Shown piece by piece: positions 31,501 through 34,500 of a stretch of 64,000 bases of DNA. Below the pieces are notes generated by a model. It saw only the letters and a list, made by a program, of their open reading frames with translations, made no database searches and was not told where the DNA came from. How positions within the stretch are numbered: position 1 is the first letter of the stretch; every line of letters starts with the position of its first letter. The position numbers and the translations under genes were made by a program. Where the stretch lies: positions 124,001 through 188,000 of the forward strand of contig NZ_CANLBS010000013.1 in assembly GCF_947488945.1 (NCBI RefSeq), written 5' to 3'. This DNA comes from an uncultured Streptomyces sp. (GTDB lineage: Bacteria; Actinomycetota; Actinomycetes; Streptomycetales; Streptomycetaceae).

Positions 31501-34500
31501 GGTCGAGCAGCCGGTCGGCCTGGGCGCGCAGTCCGGCTGCCGAGCGGGCCGACAGGTGCCAGGCCAAGGGGGTCGGCGTCGTCGCGGGCCGCTCGGCAGG
31601 GGTGGTCGGCCGATGCGGCGGTTCGGGTGCGGATTCGGCCGGCCCATCGGGGGCCTGTTCCACAATGACGTGGACGTTGGTGCCGCTGACGCCGAAGGAG
31701 GACACGCCCGCCCGGCGGGGACGGTCCGGGGAGGCGGCCCACGGGCGGCTCTCCGTCAGCAGTTCCACCGCGCCGCCCGACCAGTCGACGTGTGACGAGG
31801 GCCGGTCGACGTGCAGGGTGCGGGGCAGCAGGCCGTGGCGCATCGCCTCGACCATCTTGATGACGCCCGCGACGCCGGAGGCGGCCTGCGTGTGCCCGAT
31901 GTTGGACTTGACCGAGCCGAGCCAGAGGGGTTCCTCGCGGTCCTGCCCGTACGTCGCGAGCAGCGCCTGCGCCTCGATGGGGTCGCCGAGGCGGGTGCCG
32001 GTGCCGTGGGCCTCGACGGCGTCCACGTCGGTCGGCCGGAGGCCGGCCATGGTGAGCGCGTCCTGGATCACCCGCTGCTGGGAGGGGCCGTTGGGGGCGG
32101 TGAGACCGTTGGACGCGCCGTCGGAGTTGACGGCGCTTCCGCTGACGACGGCCAGGATCCTATGGCCGTTGGCCCGCGCGTCGGACAGTCGTTCGAGGAG
32201 GACGACGCCGACCCCCTCGGACCAGGAGGTTCCGTCGGCCGCCTCGGCGAACGCCTTGCAGCGGCCGTCGGCGGCGAGTCCGCGCTGCCGGCTGAATTCG
32301 ACGAACGCCGTAGGAGTGGCCATGACGGTGACACCGCCGGCGAGGGCCAGCGAGCACTCGCCGTTGCGCAGGGCCTGCGCCGCCAGGTGGAGGGCGACCA
32401 GGGACGAGGAGCAAGCGGTGTCGACGGTGACGGCCGGTCCTTCGAGGCCGAAGGCGTAGGAGACGCGACCGGACATGACGCTGGCCGTGGTGCCGGTGGC
32501 GAGGTAGCCCTCGGCGCCTTCCGGCCCTTGCGCGGCGAGGGCCGCGTAGTCCTGGCCGTTGGTGCCGGCGAAGACGCCGGTGCGGCTGCCGCGCAGCGAG
32601 CGGGGGTCGATGCCGGCGGCCTCGACGGCCTCCCAGACCGACTCCAGCAGCAGCCGTTGCTGGGGGTCCATCACGAGGGCTTCGCGCGGGGATATGCCGA
32701 AGAGCTCCGCGTCGAAATCGCCCGCCCCGGTGAGGAACGCGCCGTGGCGGGCGTAGGAGGTGCCGGGGCCGTCGCCGGCGAACAGGGCGTCGAGGTCCCA
32801 GCCCCGGTCGGTGGGGAATCCGGTGACGACGTCGCGGCCCTCGGCGACGACGTCCCAGAGGTCCCCCGGGCCGCTGACCCCGCCGGGGTAGCGGCAGGCC
32901 ATGGAGACGATGGCGATCGGTTCGTCGGTGCGGGCGGCGACGGGTGCGGGCCCGGTGGCGGGGGCGTCGCCGACGCTCTCCGTGACGAGGTGGCGGGCGA
33001 GGGCCGCCGCGTTCGGGTGGTCGAAGACGAGGGTCGCGGTGAGGCGCAGGCCGGTGGCGGTGGTGAGGCGGTCCCGCAGGTCCAGCGAGGTGAGCGAGTC
33101 GAAGCCGAGGTCCTTGAACGGGCTGTCGGGCCGTACGTCCTCGGGGGTGGCGTGCCCCAGGACGGCGGCGGCCTCCGTCCGGACCAGGTCGAGGACGGCG
33201 CGGTCGCGTTCGGATCCGGAGAGCGCGGCCAACCGGGCGGTCCAGGAGGGGGCGCCTTCGGGGGTTCCCTCCCGCGCGGCGGGGGTCTCGTCGTCCCAGG
33301 GGAGTTCCGCGAGCAGTGCGCTCGGTCGGGCGGCGGAGAACACCCCGGCGAAGCGGGGCCCGTGCACATCGGCGACGGTGACGCAGGTGTCCCCCGCCGC
33401 CAGGGCGCGGTCGAGGGCGGCGAGCGCCCGGTCCGGGTCCATCGCGGTGAGTCCGCGCCGCCGCAGACCCTCCTCCGCTTCGGCACCGTGGTCCGCCAGC
33501 ATGCCGCCGTCGGCCCAGGGGCCCCAGGCCACCGAGAGGGCCGGCACGCCGCGCCGACGCCTGGCTTCGGCCAGGGCGTCGAGGTGGGCGTTGGCCGCCG
33601 CGTACGCCCCTTGGCCACCGCTCCCCCACACGCCCGCGATGGACGAGAACACCACGAAGAGTTCCGCGTCGGGCAGCAGCGCGTCCAGGTGGCTCGCGCC
33701 CTCCGCCTTCGCCCGCGCCACCTCGGCGTACGCGTGCGGCGACAGGCCGGACAGGGGTTCCATGGCCATCACGCCGGCCGTGTGCACCACGCCCGTCACG
33801 CCGTGTTCGGTCACCACTGCGGCCAGTGCCGCGCGGTCCGTCACGTCGCAGGCGACGAGGGTCGCGGTGGTCCCCCGTGCGGCGAGGTCGGCGACCAGCG
33901 CAGCGGCGTCCGGCGCGTCCGGGCCCCGGCGCCCGAGCAGCACCAGGCGCGACACCCCGCGGTCGGCCAGCCAGCGGGCCGTCCGGGCGCCGAGGCCACC
34001 CGTGCCGCCGGTGACGAGCACCGGGCCCAGCGACGCCGGCGCGTGCCACGGACCGGCGGGCCGGGCCGGGGCGGGCAGCAGCCTGCGGCCGAACACGCCG
34101 GTGGCGCGTACGGCGACCTGGTCCTCTCCGCCGGTCCCGGCGAGTACCGCGGCGATCCGGGCGCCCGCGCGGGTGTCGAGGGTGGCGGGGAGGTCGATGA
34201 GGCCGCCCCAGCGTTCGGGCTGCTCCAGCGCGGCGACCCGGCCCAGCCCCCACACCGCAGCCGCCGAGGGGTCGGGCGCCCCGTCCGCGCGGTTCACCGA
34301 CACCGCCCCACGCGTCAGCACCCACAACCGGCCCCCGAACCCGGCGTCCGCACGCAGCAACGGCAGCAGATCCACCGGGGCCGACGGCAGACACACCACA
34401 CCCGCCACGTCCCCGAACCCGCTCAACTCCGCACCGAACCCGGCCGGGACGGCTTCAGCACCGTGGGCCCGTAGCAGGCCGGCGATCCGGTCCCCGGGGT